Shown here piece after piece: positions 52,790-61,554 of a DNA stretch of 61,622 nt. Below the pieces are notes generated by a model, which had not been told where the DNA came from, made no database searches, and was given only the letters and a program-made list of their open reading frames with translations. This DNA comes from Calothrix sp. HK-06 (GTDB lineage: Bacteria > Cyanobacteriota > Cyanobacteriia > Cyanobacteriales > Nostocaceae), in NCBI RefSeq assembly GCF_001904745.1, contig NZ_MRCD01000051.1, positions 1 through 61,622 on the forward strand, given 5' to 3'. Position numbers and translations under genes: made by a program. The stretch's first letter is position 1, and each line of letters begins with the position of its first letter.

Positions 52790-53776
52790 TTAGCGTTGGT
52801 CAATATCGAGACCAGGAGCATTTACGTCTAATTCTTCACGACGAATTGTTTCTTTTGCTTCCACTGTATCGTGGTCTACAACTTTACTAACGCGAACTTC
52901 TTCACGAACAACAGTTTCTTTGTGGATATCAGGAGTTTCTTCGTAAATATTTACGTGAGCTACTTCACCTTCACGGAATGCTGTTGCGTCGGGAGTTACT
53001 GCTCTACCTGCATTGGTAGGAGTTACACGCTCAACAACGACTCTTTCTTTTTCGACTGGAACAGCAACTCGCGCGGTTTCTGTTTCAACGCGCTTACCAA
53101 TGGCAACTTCACCTGTTTTACGACGTTCTTTGTTAGCAACCAAACGTTCTTCGTATAAGCGTAATGTTTGGTGGTCTTGCTCATTCAAGTCATACAACGA
53201 TGGTTCATCTTTGTATGTGTATGAATCACGGTTGTATACAGGGGTGTCAGCAATTTTGCGTGACTCAGATGTGCTTGCTGGTGCTGCGGCGGCGCCTGTT
53301 GTATATGCTGTACCCATTGCTGCTGCAGAAGCATCAAGAGGCATTGATGCATCTAATGGTGTTACTGCATCTAATGATGTAGTATTTGCTACGTCAGAAG
53401 TACGAATATTGTTGCTTCCCGAACCGCGATAAACTCCGCGAACATTCTCTTCGTAATCGTAATCAATAGCAAGATCGTTATTAAATTCTGGTAGTGCATC
53501 TGCTTGCTCACGTGTCATACCAATAGCATAAACGCGGTCAGCAGTATGGTCGATGCGTGAGCGACCGACTGGTAATAATACTTTCTTACCAAAAATCCAG
53601 AAACCTAAATCTACAATAAAATAACGGAAACGACCTTCTTCGTCTACTAATACATCGCTGATAGTACCGATTTTTTCATCGCTTGCTTCAGCATATACAC
53701 TCAAACCTTTGATATCATTTCCTTCAAAAGTATCGCGGTAATCTGGGTCAAAATCTCCAAGTTTATGAAGTACCAT
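52790..53776 (-). CDS. PRC-barrel/DUF2382 stress-type protein (AvaK-like)
   Basis: A 328-residue protein. The N-terminal PRC-barrel (residues 20-100: GTISDVLVDEEGRFRYFIVDLGFWIFGKKVLLPVG) is followed by a variable Ala/Thr linker, then DUF2382 at about residues 205-320 (LYEERLVANKERRKTGEVAIGKRVETETARVAVPVEKERVVVERV, and later EEVRVSKVVDHDTVEAKETIRREELDV). Homologues are akinete- or desiccation-associated in Nostocales. Its codon-rich acidic and basic heptads indicate a helical rod. The antisense strand carries an open frame that is a shadow. Confidence 0.8.
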   Translation of the reverse strand: MVLHKLGDFDPDYRDTFEGNDIKGLSVYAEASDEKIGTISDVLVDEEGRFRYFIVDLGFWIFGKKVLLPVGRSRIDHTADRVYAIGMTREQADALPEFNNDLAIDYDYEENVRGVYRGSGSNNIRTSDVANTTSLDAVTPLDASMPLDASAAAMGTAYTTGAAAAPASTSESRKIADTPVYNRDSYTYKDEPSLYDLNEQDHQTLRLYEERLVANKERRKTGEVAIGKRVETETARVAVPVEKERVVVERVTPTNAGRAVTPDATAFREGEVAHVNIYEETPDIHKETVVREEVRVSKVVDHDTVEAKETIRREELDVNAPGLDIDQR

Positions 53777-53982
53777 AATTATTTGCCCTCAATGTGGTTT
53801 TATATTCCTTAATAGAAAGAGTAAGAAATAAATGACTTATTCTCCATCTTTCTGAGGGCTGAATTGAGCTAAATATAAGCTTCCGCAGGTTATATTTCCT
53901 GTTATGGTAGTCCTGTATTAAATTAATTCCAGAGCAAAATAGATAACTAGAGTTAACTTTTTAAGCATTATAAACAGGTTAA

Positions 53983-54705
53983 CTATCGTTTAAAGCGTTT
54001 GAGATATTTTGAAGATTTGTAACCAAGTAACCTCCCTAATTGTCGATGACAACTTTTTGTGAACTTAGAAAAAGCACGATAACCCTTGCGGATGATATCA
54101 AGGACAAAGTAAGGTACCCGTAGCCCAAGTGGACGCAGTATAGGACGGTAGAGCCAATAGTATGCTTTTTTAAAGTTGTCCCATTTCGAGCAACTCTCTT
54201 GATGAAGGAAGTCTGATATATCTACCACATAACCTCTACCTTCATGCATCATCACATTACGCGCGTGAATATCGTGAGGATAAAGTCCTTTTTTTTGTGC
54301 GTATTCTAATGCTTCATCAATATCATCTATAACTTGCTTCGGTATCCGCATACCTCGTTGGATACAGTCGTATAGAGTAGTACCAAGTAAACGCTTTAAA
54401 ACCAAAAAGTTCGGTTTCGCGTAATAGCACTGAGAAAAAGCTGGATGCTCTCCAAGACGACTGTACACTTGTATCTCTTCCTCAAAACCCTGCCGTCCCG
54501 GTGCATAAATTTTTACAACTTCATCTGCGTAATTAGGATGACAAAATACCGCAGCATAATTACCTCTGCCTAATAGGCGCCAGGGTTGAGGCAAGTTATT
54601 AACTTCTACCGGGTCGTGAGGGTGAACGCTTTCTACCTTCACTTGGGGTAATAGCTGTTGATAAATTTCTTCAAGTAGCCCATTCAAGTGTAACTTATCG
54701 TTCAT
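53983..54705 (-). CDS. Protein-kinase-fold protein
   Basis: A 240-residue protein of the kinase fold. LGRGNYAAVFCHPNYADEVVKIYAPG gives the Gly-rich loop and the Lys; YPHDIHARNVMMH the catalytic loop (HD..N); VVDISDFLH replaces the DFG motif (Asp kept). The C-terminal basic tail (YLKRFKR) resembles RIO/InaA-type or lipid-binding kinases rather than Pkn2 types. Activity is plausible. The gene is followed on the same strand by an intergenic gap. Confidence 0.7.
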   Translation of the reverse strand: MNDKLHLNGLLEEIYQQLLPQVKVESVHPHDPVEVNNLPQPWRLLGRGNYAAVFCHPNYADEVVKIYAPGRQGFEEEIQVYSRLGEHPAFSQCYYAKPNFLVLKRLLGTTLYDCIQRGMRIPKQVIDDIDEALEYAQKKGLYPHDIHARNVMMHEGRGYVVDISDFLHQESCSKWDNFKKAYYWLYRPILRPLGLRVPYFVLDIIRKGYRAFSKFTKSCHRQLGRLLGYKSSKYLKRFKR

Positions 54706-54790
54706 TTAGGACTTCTCAATACTACTGCCAATAGTTTTACTACAGTTATAATTCCCAAATTTCCGATAATTGTTTGAAAATGTGAACTTC

Positions 54791-54849
54791 GCAACGGATA
54801 TAACGGATAAGGGCAAAATCATCCGCTACATCCGTTTATCATCCGTTGC
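54791..54849. repeat. AACGGATGTAACGGAT long hairpin, copy 3, overlapping recN
   Basis: GCAACGGATATAACGGAT, a 12-base centre, then ATCCGCTACATCCGTTTATCATCCGTTGC. Its right arm (54826-54849) lies inside the end of recN and encodes ATDDKRM plus the stop. Confidence 0.8.
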
Positions 54850-56586
54850 CAGTTTATTGCGGTGGTGTTGTGCTTGTACTAATAGTGAGTCAGCGAAAGC
54901 TATAGCATCTTGGGCAGATTTTCCTCCTGCTAACTGTGCGAGTTCGTCACGACGCTTTGTTAGGTTGTCTAAGGTTACGACTCTTACTACTGTACGTTCT
55001 TCTGCGTGTCCGTTGTTGTCTTTTTGACGGGCTTGATTTATTACTTGCTTAGAGACACGAAAATGTCTATCTGCCATTGCCGCTACAAGAGGTTGGTGAG
55101 TGACGCATAACACTTGCTGTTGATAGCTAATTTGGTGGAGTTTTTCGGCGATGCTTTGCGCGACTCTTCCCGATACTCCAACGTCAATTTCGTCAAACAC
55201 CATTGTATCCGGCGCCTCAATTTGTGAGAAACAAGCTTTGAGTGCGAGTAAAAATCGACTCATTTCCCCACCACTTGCAGTTTCTGACAAAGGTTGTAAA
55301 GGTTCACCTGGGTTGGGGCTAAACATAAAGGTAATTTTATCGGCGCCCGTTGATGTTGGTGTAGTTGGGGTAATATCAACTTTGAACTGCACTTTTTCCA
55401 TTGCTAACGGTTTGAGTTCGCGAATTAACTCAGCTTCTAATTTCTCACCAGCTTGGCGCCGTAATTGCGTTAACTTGTTACAAGCTTTGATTAATTTGTC
55501 GAAACAAGCTTTTTCTTGCTTTTCCAAACTCTCGATAGATTGTTCCGAGTTGGTCAGTGCTGCTAACTCGGCTTGTGTACGGTTGTAATGGGCGATGGCG
55601 TCCCCTAATGTTGGCCCGTATTTACGAATAATTTGTTTGAGTTCGCGAATTCTTTCCTCGACTTCTTCTAAACGCTGCGGGTCAGCTTCAAGACTTTCAC
55701 CATAAGCATTTATTTGTCGAGCGACTTCACACACTGCTGTTTGAGCATCACATATTAAATCTAATAACGGTTGTAGCTCTTTATCGTACTCAACCATGTC
55801 TGTTAAGGCGCCTTCACTATCACCCAGTAAATCTGTAACAGTAAGAGCATCACCATCATTTTGATATAAAGCTTGGTATATTTTATAACTCATTTGTTGC
55901 AAATCAACGACGTGGGTAAGACGCTCGCGTTCCTGTTGGAGTAGTTCGAGTTCGTCGGGGTCGTCTAAATTTGCGGCACCAAGTTCAGTTACTTGATAAG
56001 TTAATAAATCAAGTTGCTGTAAACGTTCGCGGTCGGATGTGCGACGTTGTTCTAACGCTAAATGTGCTTGTTGGTAGGTAACATAAGCACCTGCAACAAC
56101 ATCACGGTGTTGGGGAAGCGTACTACCACCGTAAACGTCTAACCAGTCACGAACTTGAGAAGATTGTCCGACCAAGACACTTTGTCCTTGGGCAGTAATT
56201 TCTACCAATCTATCGCGTAACTCGTTCATGACTTGACGATTAACAAGTACACCGTTTAAACGTGACCGACTGCGAACATTACTGGCAGTAATAGAAATTT
56301 CGCGGCTAACGATTAGTAAATTATCATCGATTAAATCAATTTCTTGTTCGCTTAACCAATGCGCTAAAGCTGAGTCAGAAACAAAAGTAGCTTCGACTAG
56401 CGAGCGATTAGTACCAGTACGAATTACACGACTTGAGACTTTGCCACCCAAGACCGCATCAATAGCATCGAGTATAATCGACTTTCCCGCACCAGTTTCA
56501 CCAGTTAGAACATTCAATCCAGTTCCAAATTCAAGTTCTAATTGGTCGATGAGGGCAAAATTCTCGATTCGTAGAACTCGCAACAT
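54826..56586 (-). CDS. recN: DNA repair protein RecN
   Basis: A 586-residue SMC-like ATPase for double-strand break repair. Walker A GETGAGKS near residue 30, long central coiled coil, signature SASGGEMSRFLLALK, Walker B TMVFDEIDVGVSG, and the switch CVTHQPLVAAMADRHF. Complete. The last codons (KLATDDKRM) come from the AACGGATG repeat that overlaps the 3' end, so the C-terminus was remodelled by the repeat. No LexA box was recognised upstream. Confidence 0.9.
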   Translation of the reverse strand: MLRVLRIENFALIDQLELEFGTGLNVLTGETGAGKSIILDAIDAVLGGKVSSRVIRTGTNRSLVEATFVSDSALAHWLSEQEIDLIDDNLLIVSREISITASNVRSRSRLNGVLVNRQVMNELRDRLVEITAQGQSVLVGQSSQVRDWLDVYGGSTLPQHRDVVAGAYVTYQQAHLALEQRRTSDRERLQQLDLLTYQVTELGAANLDDPDELELLQQERERLTHVVDLQQMSYKIYQALYQNDGDALTVTDLLGDSEGALTDMVEYDKELQPLLDLICDAQTAVCEVARQINAYGESLEADPQRLEEVEERIRELKQIIRKYGPTLGDAIAHYNRTQAELAALTNSEQSIESLEKQEKACFDKLIKACNKLTQLRRQAGEKLEAELIRELKPLAMEKVQFKVDITPTTPTSTGADKITFMFSPNPGEPLQPLSETASGGEMSRFLLALKACFSQIEAPDTMVFDEIDVGVSGRVAQSIAEKLHQISYQQQVLCVTHQPLVAAMADRHFRVSKQVINQARQKDNNGHAEERTVVRVVTLDNLTKRRDELAQLAGGKSAQDAIAFADSLLVQAQHHRNKLATDDKRM

Positions 56587-56928
56587 CCAGCTAAATCTCC
56601 GTGCCTTTTGAGAAGCGGGATACCATCAAATTATCCCGTCAAGTATGAGTTTATCAAACCTGGTATGGTTTTACTTTTGTCGCAATAATCAGTGACAAAG
56701 CTCGGTTTCAGTACAAATTTTAGTACTCACCCCTATACCCAATGTTGTATCTCTAATGCCTCGTGACTGCTTATTGTCGGCTCGCTAACATAATATTGGC
56801 GGTTTTTTGGGTACATCCCTTTTACTGAAGCACGTTAAGCTGAAATATAGAGGCGCCTTACTGTAATTAATTTAATATTAATTTATTCTTTGTTACAATA
56901 CTTAACAATATAGCTGTGGTGGTAGTTC
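56587..56928. other. Divergent gap
   Basis: 342 bases with no gene. Contains an inverted AGTAC-N8-GTACT (56710-56727) and, before the ABC1 gene, TTTGTTACAATACTTAACAATATAG at 56887-56911, a promoter-like string. No known riboswitch. Confidence 0.4.
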
Positions 56929-58923
56929 ATGAACGTGAATAAAGTTTCCCAACCAAACCTAGTGCTTGAAAAAGATAGTCACCCCGAGACGCTGACTGAG
57001 GTTCAACCTTTGGCTTTAAATAGCGCACCAGGAGAGTTAGCAAACTTACCTCCAAGAGCGATAACTTCGACTTCGGGGAATAGTGATTTGCAGTTAAAGT
57101 ACGATGCTGATGCAATTGCGGTTTACTATCAGTCGCGTCTATTCAGGGTATTGAAAAGAATATTCAAGGTATTGGCGCCAACATTGGCATTTGCCTTTGG
57201 GATATGGTGGGATGGAAAGCGGGGAGTAAAAGTAAAAAACGACATTAAGCGCGCTGTACAGTTTCGTAAACTGCTGACAAAACTTGGGCCAGCGTATATA
57301 AAAATTGGACAAGCTTTATCAACACGTCCAGATTTGGTGCCTGTTGTATATTTAGAAGAACTGACGCAGTTACAAGATAAACTTCCTGCGTTCCCAAACG
57401 AAATAGCATATCAATTTATAGAAGAAGAACTTGGACAAAAGCCACACGAAGTTTACGCAGAAATTTCACCGCAACCAATAGCTGCTGCTTCGTTAGGACA
57501 GGTATACAAAGCAAAGCTTTTCAGTGGTGAAGAAGTTGCAGTAAAAATTCAACGTCCTGACTTACGCGAAGCTATAGCCATAGATTTATACTTGCTTCGT
57601 AAACTTGCTGGATGGGCACAACGGGCTGTAAAGCGGGTACGTAGCGATTTAGTGGGAATACTCGATGAGTTGGGGGAACGTATCTTCGAGGAAATGGACT
57701 ATATCCACGAAGGTGAAAACGCAGAGCGATTTTTCCAGCTTTACGGTCATATTAAAGATATTTATGTTCCCAAAATTTATTGGGAGTATACAAACCGTCG
57801 TGTTTTAACGATGGAATGGATATATGGAACAAAACTAAATCAAACTGAGGAATTGCGCGCGCAAGGAATTGACGCTCGTTATTTAATCGAAGTTGGTGTA
57901 CAGTGTTCGCTACGGCAGTTACTCGAACATGGATTTTTCCACGCAGACCCTCACCCAGGTAACTTACTTGCAACACCTGATGGAAAACTCGCTTATTTAG
58001 ACTTTGGCATGATGAGCGAAGTTCAACCACTACAACGTTATGGTTTAATCGAAGCTATTGTTCACGTCGTCAACCGAGATTTTGAAGGTTTAGCTCAAGA
58101 TTACGTCAATCTAGATTTTCTCACCCCCGATACAGACTTAACGCCAATAGTGCCAGCGTTTGCCAAAGTCTTTGCTAATGCTCAAGGCGCCAGCGTTGCT
58201 GATTTCAACATCAAGAGTATAACTGACGACCTGTCAGAATTGATGTACGAGTATCCCTTCCGTGTACCTCCTTATTATGCGTTAATTATTCGCTCTTTGG
58301 TAACACTCGAAGGTATCGCTATTTACATCGACCCCAACTTTAAAGTATTAAGTGAAGCATATCCATACGTCGCAAAACGATTATTAACCGACCCGGCGCC
58401 GCAATTAAGGAACTCTTTAAGAGACTTATTATTTAAAGATGGGAGCTTCCGTTGGAACCGTTTAGAAAATTTGTTAAAGAACGCGCGTGGCAACCAAGAC
58501 TACGACTTTAACTTAGTACTAAACCAAGCACTCGACTTTCTATCATCCGAACGTGGTCAGTATATTCGTGAAAAACTTGTTGACGAGTTGTTTAAAACTG
58601 TTGATGGGTTACGAAGAAACGCTTTGCACAATTTTACTTCCTTACTGCGTCAACAAGTTGGGCTAACCGCAGTCACAGAGGCGCCTGCTGCCAACACCGA
58701 CCAGCAGCAAACGATGGAGCATATCAAGAATATTGCCAAGATTTTACAGGAAACACGCGGCTTTGATGCAAATCAACTGGCGCCTCAACTTACCCAAATA
58801 CTTTTCAACCCTGGTGTACAAAAGCTAGGTCAGCAAATAACAGGTCAAATAGCCCAAAAAGCTGCGGCAAGAGTTGTTAGAGAATTACTAGCAGCAACAG
58901 AAGTTCGCACAACCTCTGTCTAA
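56929..58923 (+). CDS. ABC1/AarF-family protein kinase-like protein
   Basis: A 664-residue ABC1 (UbiB-type) protein, linked to quinone or isoprenoid lipid biology in cyanobacteria and plastids. Landmarks: KLGPAYIKIGQALSTRPDLVP (KxGQ motif), AAASLGQVYKAKLFSGEEVAVKIQRP (Ala-rich loop and Lys), EEMDYIHEGENAERF, HADPHPGNLLATPDGKLAYLDFGMM (catalytic loop and DFG). The C-terminal helical tail contains a Gln-rich stretch. Residues 1-60 are a non-conserved lead. Start ATG 56929 after GTGGTGGTAG. It stands alone. Confidence 0.9.
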   Translation: MNVNKVSQPNLVLEKDSHPETLTEVQPLALNSAPGELANLPPRAITSTSGNSDLQLKYDADAIAVYYQSRLFRVLKRIFKVLAPTLAFAFGIWWDGKRGVKVKNDIKRAVQFRKLLTKLGPAYIKIGQALSTRPDLVPVVYLEELTQLQDKLPAFPNEIAYQFIEEELGQKPHEVYAEISPQPIAAASLGQVYKAKLFSGEEVAVKIQRPDLREAIAIDLYLLRKLAGWAQRAVKRVRSDLVGILDELGERIFEEMDYIHEGENAERFFQLYGHIKDIYVPKIYWEYTNRRVLTMEWIYGTKLNQTEELRAQGIDARYLIEVGVQCSLRQLLEHGFFHADPHPGNLLATPDGKLAYLDFGMMSEVQPLQRYGLIEAIVHVVNRDFEGLAQDYVNLDFLTPDTDLTPIVPAFAKVFANAQGASVADFNIKSITDDLSELMYEYPFRVPPYYALIIRSLVTLEGIAIYIDPNFKVLSEAYPYVAKRLLTDPAPQLRNSLRDLLFKDGSFRWNRLENLLKNARGNQDYDFNLVLNQALDFLSSERGQYIREKLVDELFKTVDGLRRNALHNFTSLLRQQVGLTAVTEAPAANTDQQQTMEHIKNIAKILQETRGFDANQLAPQLTQILFNPGVQKLGQQITGQIAQKAAARVVRELLAATEVRTTSV

Positions 58924-59388
58924 CTTGTAAAATAACTCTTGTGGAACGGGCATCCTTGCCCGTTTCAAATATAAGAGTAGAATTATACTCAGTAATTGTA
59001 AATTATTCGCTACGTTCTGACCCGCATAGGGTTGAAAACCCATATGCTAATAGCCAAAGTCCTCTTCAAGAGGACTAAAAAAAATTGTTATTTTTATTAC
59101 TCTATATAGTCTTGTTTATAGTTTTTACTTAGAGATTCCAGATATAACACCCATGTTGTATACTGCGAACGGGTAAAATTTAGACTTTTGTCATGCTGAG
59201 GGACGTTAACGCAGTTTTCCCGCAGGGTAGCATCTTAAAGATTTTCGCTTGCTTTAAAAGTATAGTTTTCAGCCGTTATTAGTATAACATAATATAAGTA
59301 GTCTATAGCAGTCCTAAATCATTCGTAAAATTTTAAAACTGTATCTTCTTTTTCTTCCTTTGTATCCTTTGTGGTTGATTACATAAGT
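58924..59388. other. Repeat-rich gap
   Basis: Holds the CTCTTGTGGAACGGGCA/TTGCCCGTT hairpin (58934-58964), a stem AGTCCTCTTCAAGAGGACT followed by A8 (59058-59084), and a TCATGCTGAGGGACG..AGCATCTTAAAGATT repeat (59190-59248), whose relative on the minus strand is at 31084-31124. No gene is seen. Confidence 0.55.
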
Positions 59389-60102
59389 TTAATCTGGCTC
59401 AAATCTTACCCCATGATGGGCATATAATTTAAACCCATCAATAAATTCAATCGCAGCTTCACCTTCAGCATGAAGATTAAATTGATTATCAAAAAGTATT
59501 TTACAAGGACGCTCACAAACAATACAAACCTCCTGATATGAAGCAATCCATCCACAGTTTTTAAGAATTGCTTCATAAATTTCCCAATGATTAGAGTCGT
59601 GCTGATAATTTAATTCAGAAATACAAAAATCAAACCAGCTAGCTTCACAACATGCAGTATCTGGCTGAACGTTACCCGCTTCAAATTCTTCTGGAATATA
59701 AATATTACCTATACCAAATGAAGAATCTAATTCCCACATATGACTTGTAACTAAATCATGAATATGGTGTGTTAAATGCCATAGTTTAGGATCTTCTTTA
59801 TCTTCAGGTGCATGAGTAAGATAAGTAAATAACTTATCCCAAAGCCTATCTAGCATATCATTATACTTTAGCTCTGAAAAACCTGTTTCGTTAAGTAATT
59901 TATCAAGTGCCAAACCCGCAGCATAAGGACTATCAAAAATTAGAACTTCAGGTTGCGGCTCACCAATTAGTGTATACGCACTTTTAACTGCTACTTTTGC
60001 TTTTTCTTTGTCAATGGGTTCCGTTGAAAGTGCTATTTTTCTCCACTTTTCCTGATATTCTAAAAATAAAGCTTCTTGTTGTGATGTTAATTGCTTGCTC
60101 AT
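59389..60102 (-). CDS. DUF6745-like protein
   Basis: A 237-residue protein. The N-terminus LTSQQEALFLEYQEKWRKIALSTEPIDKEKAKVAVKSAYTLIG and the following PEVLIFDSPYAA are as in DUF6745 proteins; near the end VCERPCKILFDNQFNLHAEGEAAIEFIDGFKLYAHHGV shows the family's substrate-like core. Several Cys are present (CCEAS; CIVCERPC). DUF6745 proteins are often linked to leucine-rich-repeat-variant genes; a LRV gene lies 170 bases upstream, divergent. Function unknown. Confidence 0.7.
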   Translation of the reverse strand: MSKQLTSQQEALFLEYQEKWRKIALSTEPIDKEKAKVAVKSAYTLIGEPQPEVLIFDSPYAAGLALDKLLNETGFSELKYNDMLDRLWDKLFTYLTHAPEDKEDPKLWHLTHHIHDLVTSHMWELDSSFGIGNIYIPEEFEAGNVQPDTACCEASWFDFCISELNYQHDSNHWEIYEAILKNCGWIASYQEVCIVCERPCKILFDNQFNLHAEGEAAIEFIDGFKLYAHHGVRFEPD

Positions 60103-60271
60103 TCAAGCTGTCCACTATACCAGTTACAACAGTATATTAATTTGTTTACCACAGAGACACAGAGTTCACAGAAAGAGAGTAAGAAAAATTCCTCAAAGGA
60201 CCCCAAGGTAAGTTTTTTATCTACATAGGGAATAATAAGTACATATAGATAGTACTTGTGATTCCATTACT

Positions 60272-60853
60272 ATGAGTCAAAGTTTGCAAGAAGCTTTAGA
60301 TGAAACTACACCCTCAGAACGTTTGCGAGAATTAGCTACAAGTAGCCAGGTGAAAACACGCTTTGCTGTTGCTCAAAATCCTAATACACCAGTAGATGTA
60401 CTGATAAAATTATTCTCTGAGGCGCCACTCAATGTATTAAATAACCCTGCTCTTTCTCTATTACTATTGGAAAATCCATGTTTTTTTGAAGACCTCTACA
60501 AATCAAATAAGCGTGTATTTCAACAATTAGAGCTACCTAAATTTTTCTTAAAATGGGCGCTTAATAACCCTGAAGCTGAAATTAGGGCTTCTCTAGCAAT
60601 AAGTTCTAAAATTCCTCTGAGCTTTTTGATAAAACTAGCTGAAGACAAAGAGCCAAGAGTACGTATTGCTGTAGCGAGGAATCCTCGTACTCCAATACAA
60701 ATTTTAAATAAACTGTCTCAAGATAATATTTTTAATGTGCGTCGTAGAGTTGGGTTGTGCCTACCCTACCCTACGGGAAAACTACCCTGCGGGAAAACTA
60801 CGTTTACGTTAACGGGATATCCTACCCTACGGGAAAACTTCGTTAACGGATAA
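60272..60853 (+). CDS. LRV (leucine-rich-repeat variant) protein, end overwritten by a repeat
   Basis: A 193-residue protein. LRV-type helical repeats are visible: VKTRFAVAQNPNTPVDVLIKL, EIRASLAISSKIPLSFLIKLAED and VRIAVARNPRTPIQILNKLSQD, each with the N(P)..P...L turn. Residues from about 158 on (LCLPYPTGKLPCGKTTF) come from the CTACGGGAAAA repeat patch, not from LRV repeats, so the native C-terminus is lost or the frame was captured. Divergent from the DUF6745 gene. Confidence 0.6.
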   Translation: MSQSLQEALDETTPSERLRELATSSQVKTRFAVAQNPNTPVDVLIKLFSEAPLNVLNNPALSLLLLENPCFFEDLYKSNKRVFQQLELPKFFLKWALNNPEAEIRASLAISSKIPLSFLIKLAEDKEPRVRIAVARNPRTPIQILNKLSQDNIFNVRRRVGLCLPYPTGKLPCGKTTFTLTGYPTLRENFVNG

Positions 60854-60895
60854 CGGCATACTACGTAAACGCTAACGCTTCACCCAACCTACAAT
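60745..60895. repeat. Composite repeat patch CTACGGGAAAACTAC/ACCCAACCTAC
   Basis: Begins GTTGGGTTGTGCCTACCCTACCCTACGGGAAAACTACCCTGCGGGAAAACTACG, includes several copies of CTACGGGAAAAC and GTTAACG, and ends CACCCAACCTACAA. The GTTGGGTT and ACCCAACC ends are inverted. It spans the end of the LRV gene and the stop of the next convergent gene. Confidence 0.6.
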
Positions 60896-61554
60896 TTATC
60901 AATGCTATCAACAATATCTAGCTTTTCTATTGCGCGTATTTGGGTAGGGGTTAAATTTCCATATACCGCAGGATTAGAGTTATCGCCATTTACATTAAAC
61001 CCTAATTCTTCAATTTTGTTGATTGCTTCATTCACAACTCGCTCGTTTTCTATAGTTTGCTGTTGCGTATCTGTACTTGTTAGAACTGGCGCCTGAATAC
61101 TTTTAACATCTTGACTTTCTACTTTTAATTTAATTACCACAGAGATTTGGTCATTAGGTTTAGAAGAAGTAACTTTTTCAAATAAACCTTGTGATAGTTT
61201 TCCATATTTAGATACATAAGCAGTTTTATCTTGTTGCGCTAATTTCTCTATATTCATTTCTTGTCCATTAGAATCTACTGCTATGTCAAATATCTTGCCA
61301 TTACGTTTATCAACAATGACAAACCCAAATCCAGTTTTACCAAGAGTCCGAAAAGTTGGTTTGAAAGTGTAGACAATTTCTAATTTGTCAATAGGGGTAT
61401 TTACTTTTTTAGATATTTTTTTGAGTGCTGCTTCCTGTATTGATGGTTTAATATTATCTAAATCTGATGATGCTAGTGCGCGTGTATTGAAGTGTGCGCT
61501 GGTTGATAAAATTAGTAATAATAAGCAAGCAGTTGACAGCTTATTTGAGTTCAT
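60889..61554 (-). CDS. Secreted hypothetical protein
   Basis: A 221-residue exported protein: signal peptide at residues 1-28 (MNSNKLSTACLLLLILSTSAHF...ALA). The mature part has two regions: residues 45-110 (FRTLGKTGFGFVIVDKRNGKIFDIAV) and a C-terminal I9/prodomain-like region (PNDQISVVIKLKVES, IEELGFNVNGDNS, VYGNLTPTQIRAIEKLDIVDSIDKL). It looks like a subtilase prodomain or inhibitor without its protease. The stop lies at the edge of the repeat patch. Complete otherwise. Confidence 0.6.
   Translation of the reverse strand: MNSNKLSTACLLLLILSTSAHFNTRALASSDLDNIKPSIQEAALKKISKKVNTPIDKLEIVYTFKPTFRTLGKTGFGFVIVDKRNGKIFDIAVDSNGQEMNIEKLAQQDKTAYVSKYGKLSQGLFEKVTSSKPNDQISVVIKLKVESQDVKSIQAPVLTSTDTQQQTIENERVVNEAINKIEELGFNVNGDNSNPAVYGNLTPTQIRAIEKLDIVDSIDKL

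Noticed and set aside
53013-53432. Long plus-strand frame opposite the AvaK-like gene
   Set aside because: It is the antisense of the Ala/Thr-rich linker and DUF2382 codons; the composition is a shadow of repeated codons.
56710-56727. AGTAC-N8-GTACT as a LexA box for recN
   Set aside because: The spacer is too long for the cyanobacterial LexA consensus as I know it, and it lies about 125 bases upstream.
59014-59045. GGGTTGAAAACCC as a CRISPR repeat
   Set aside because: It occurs once; there are no spaced copies or cas genes.
59058-59084. AGTCCTCTT hairpin as terminator
   Set aside because: The stem is followed by A8 on the plus strand and no T-run follows on the minus strand, so it is not a standard terminator.
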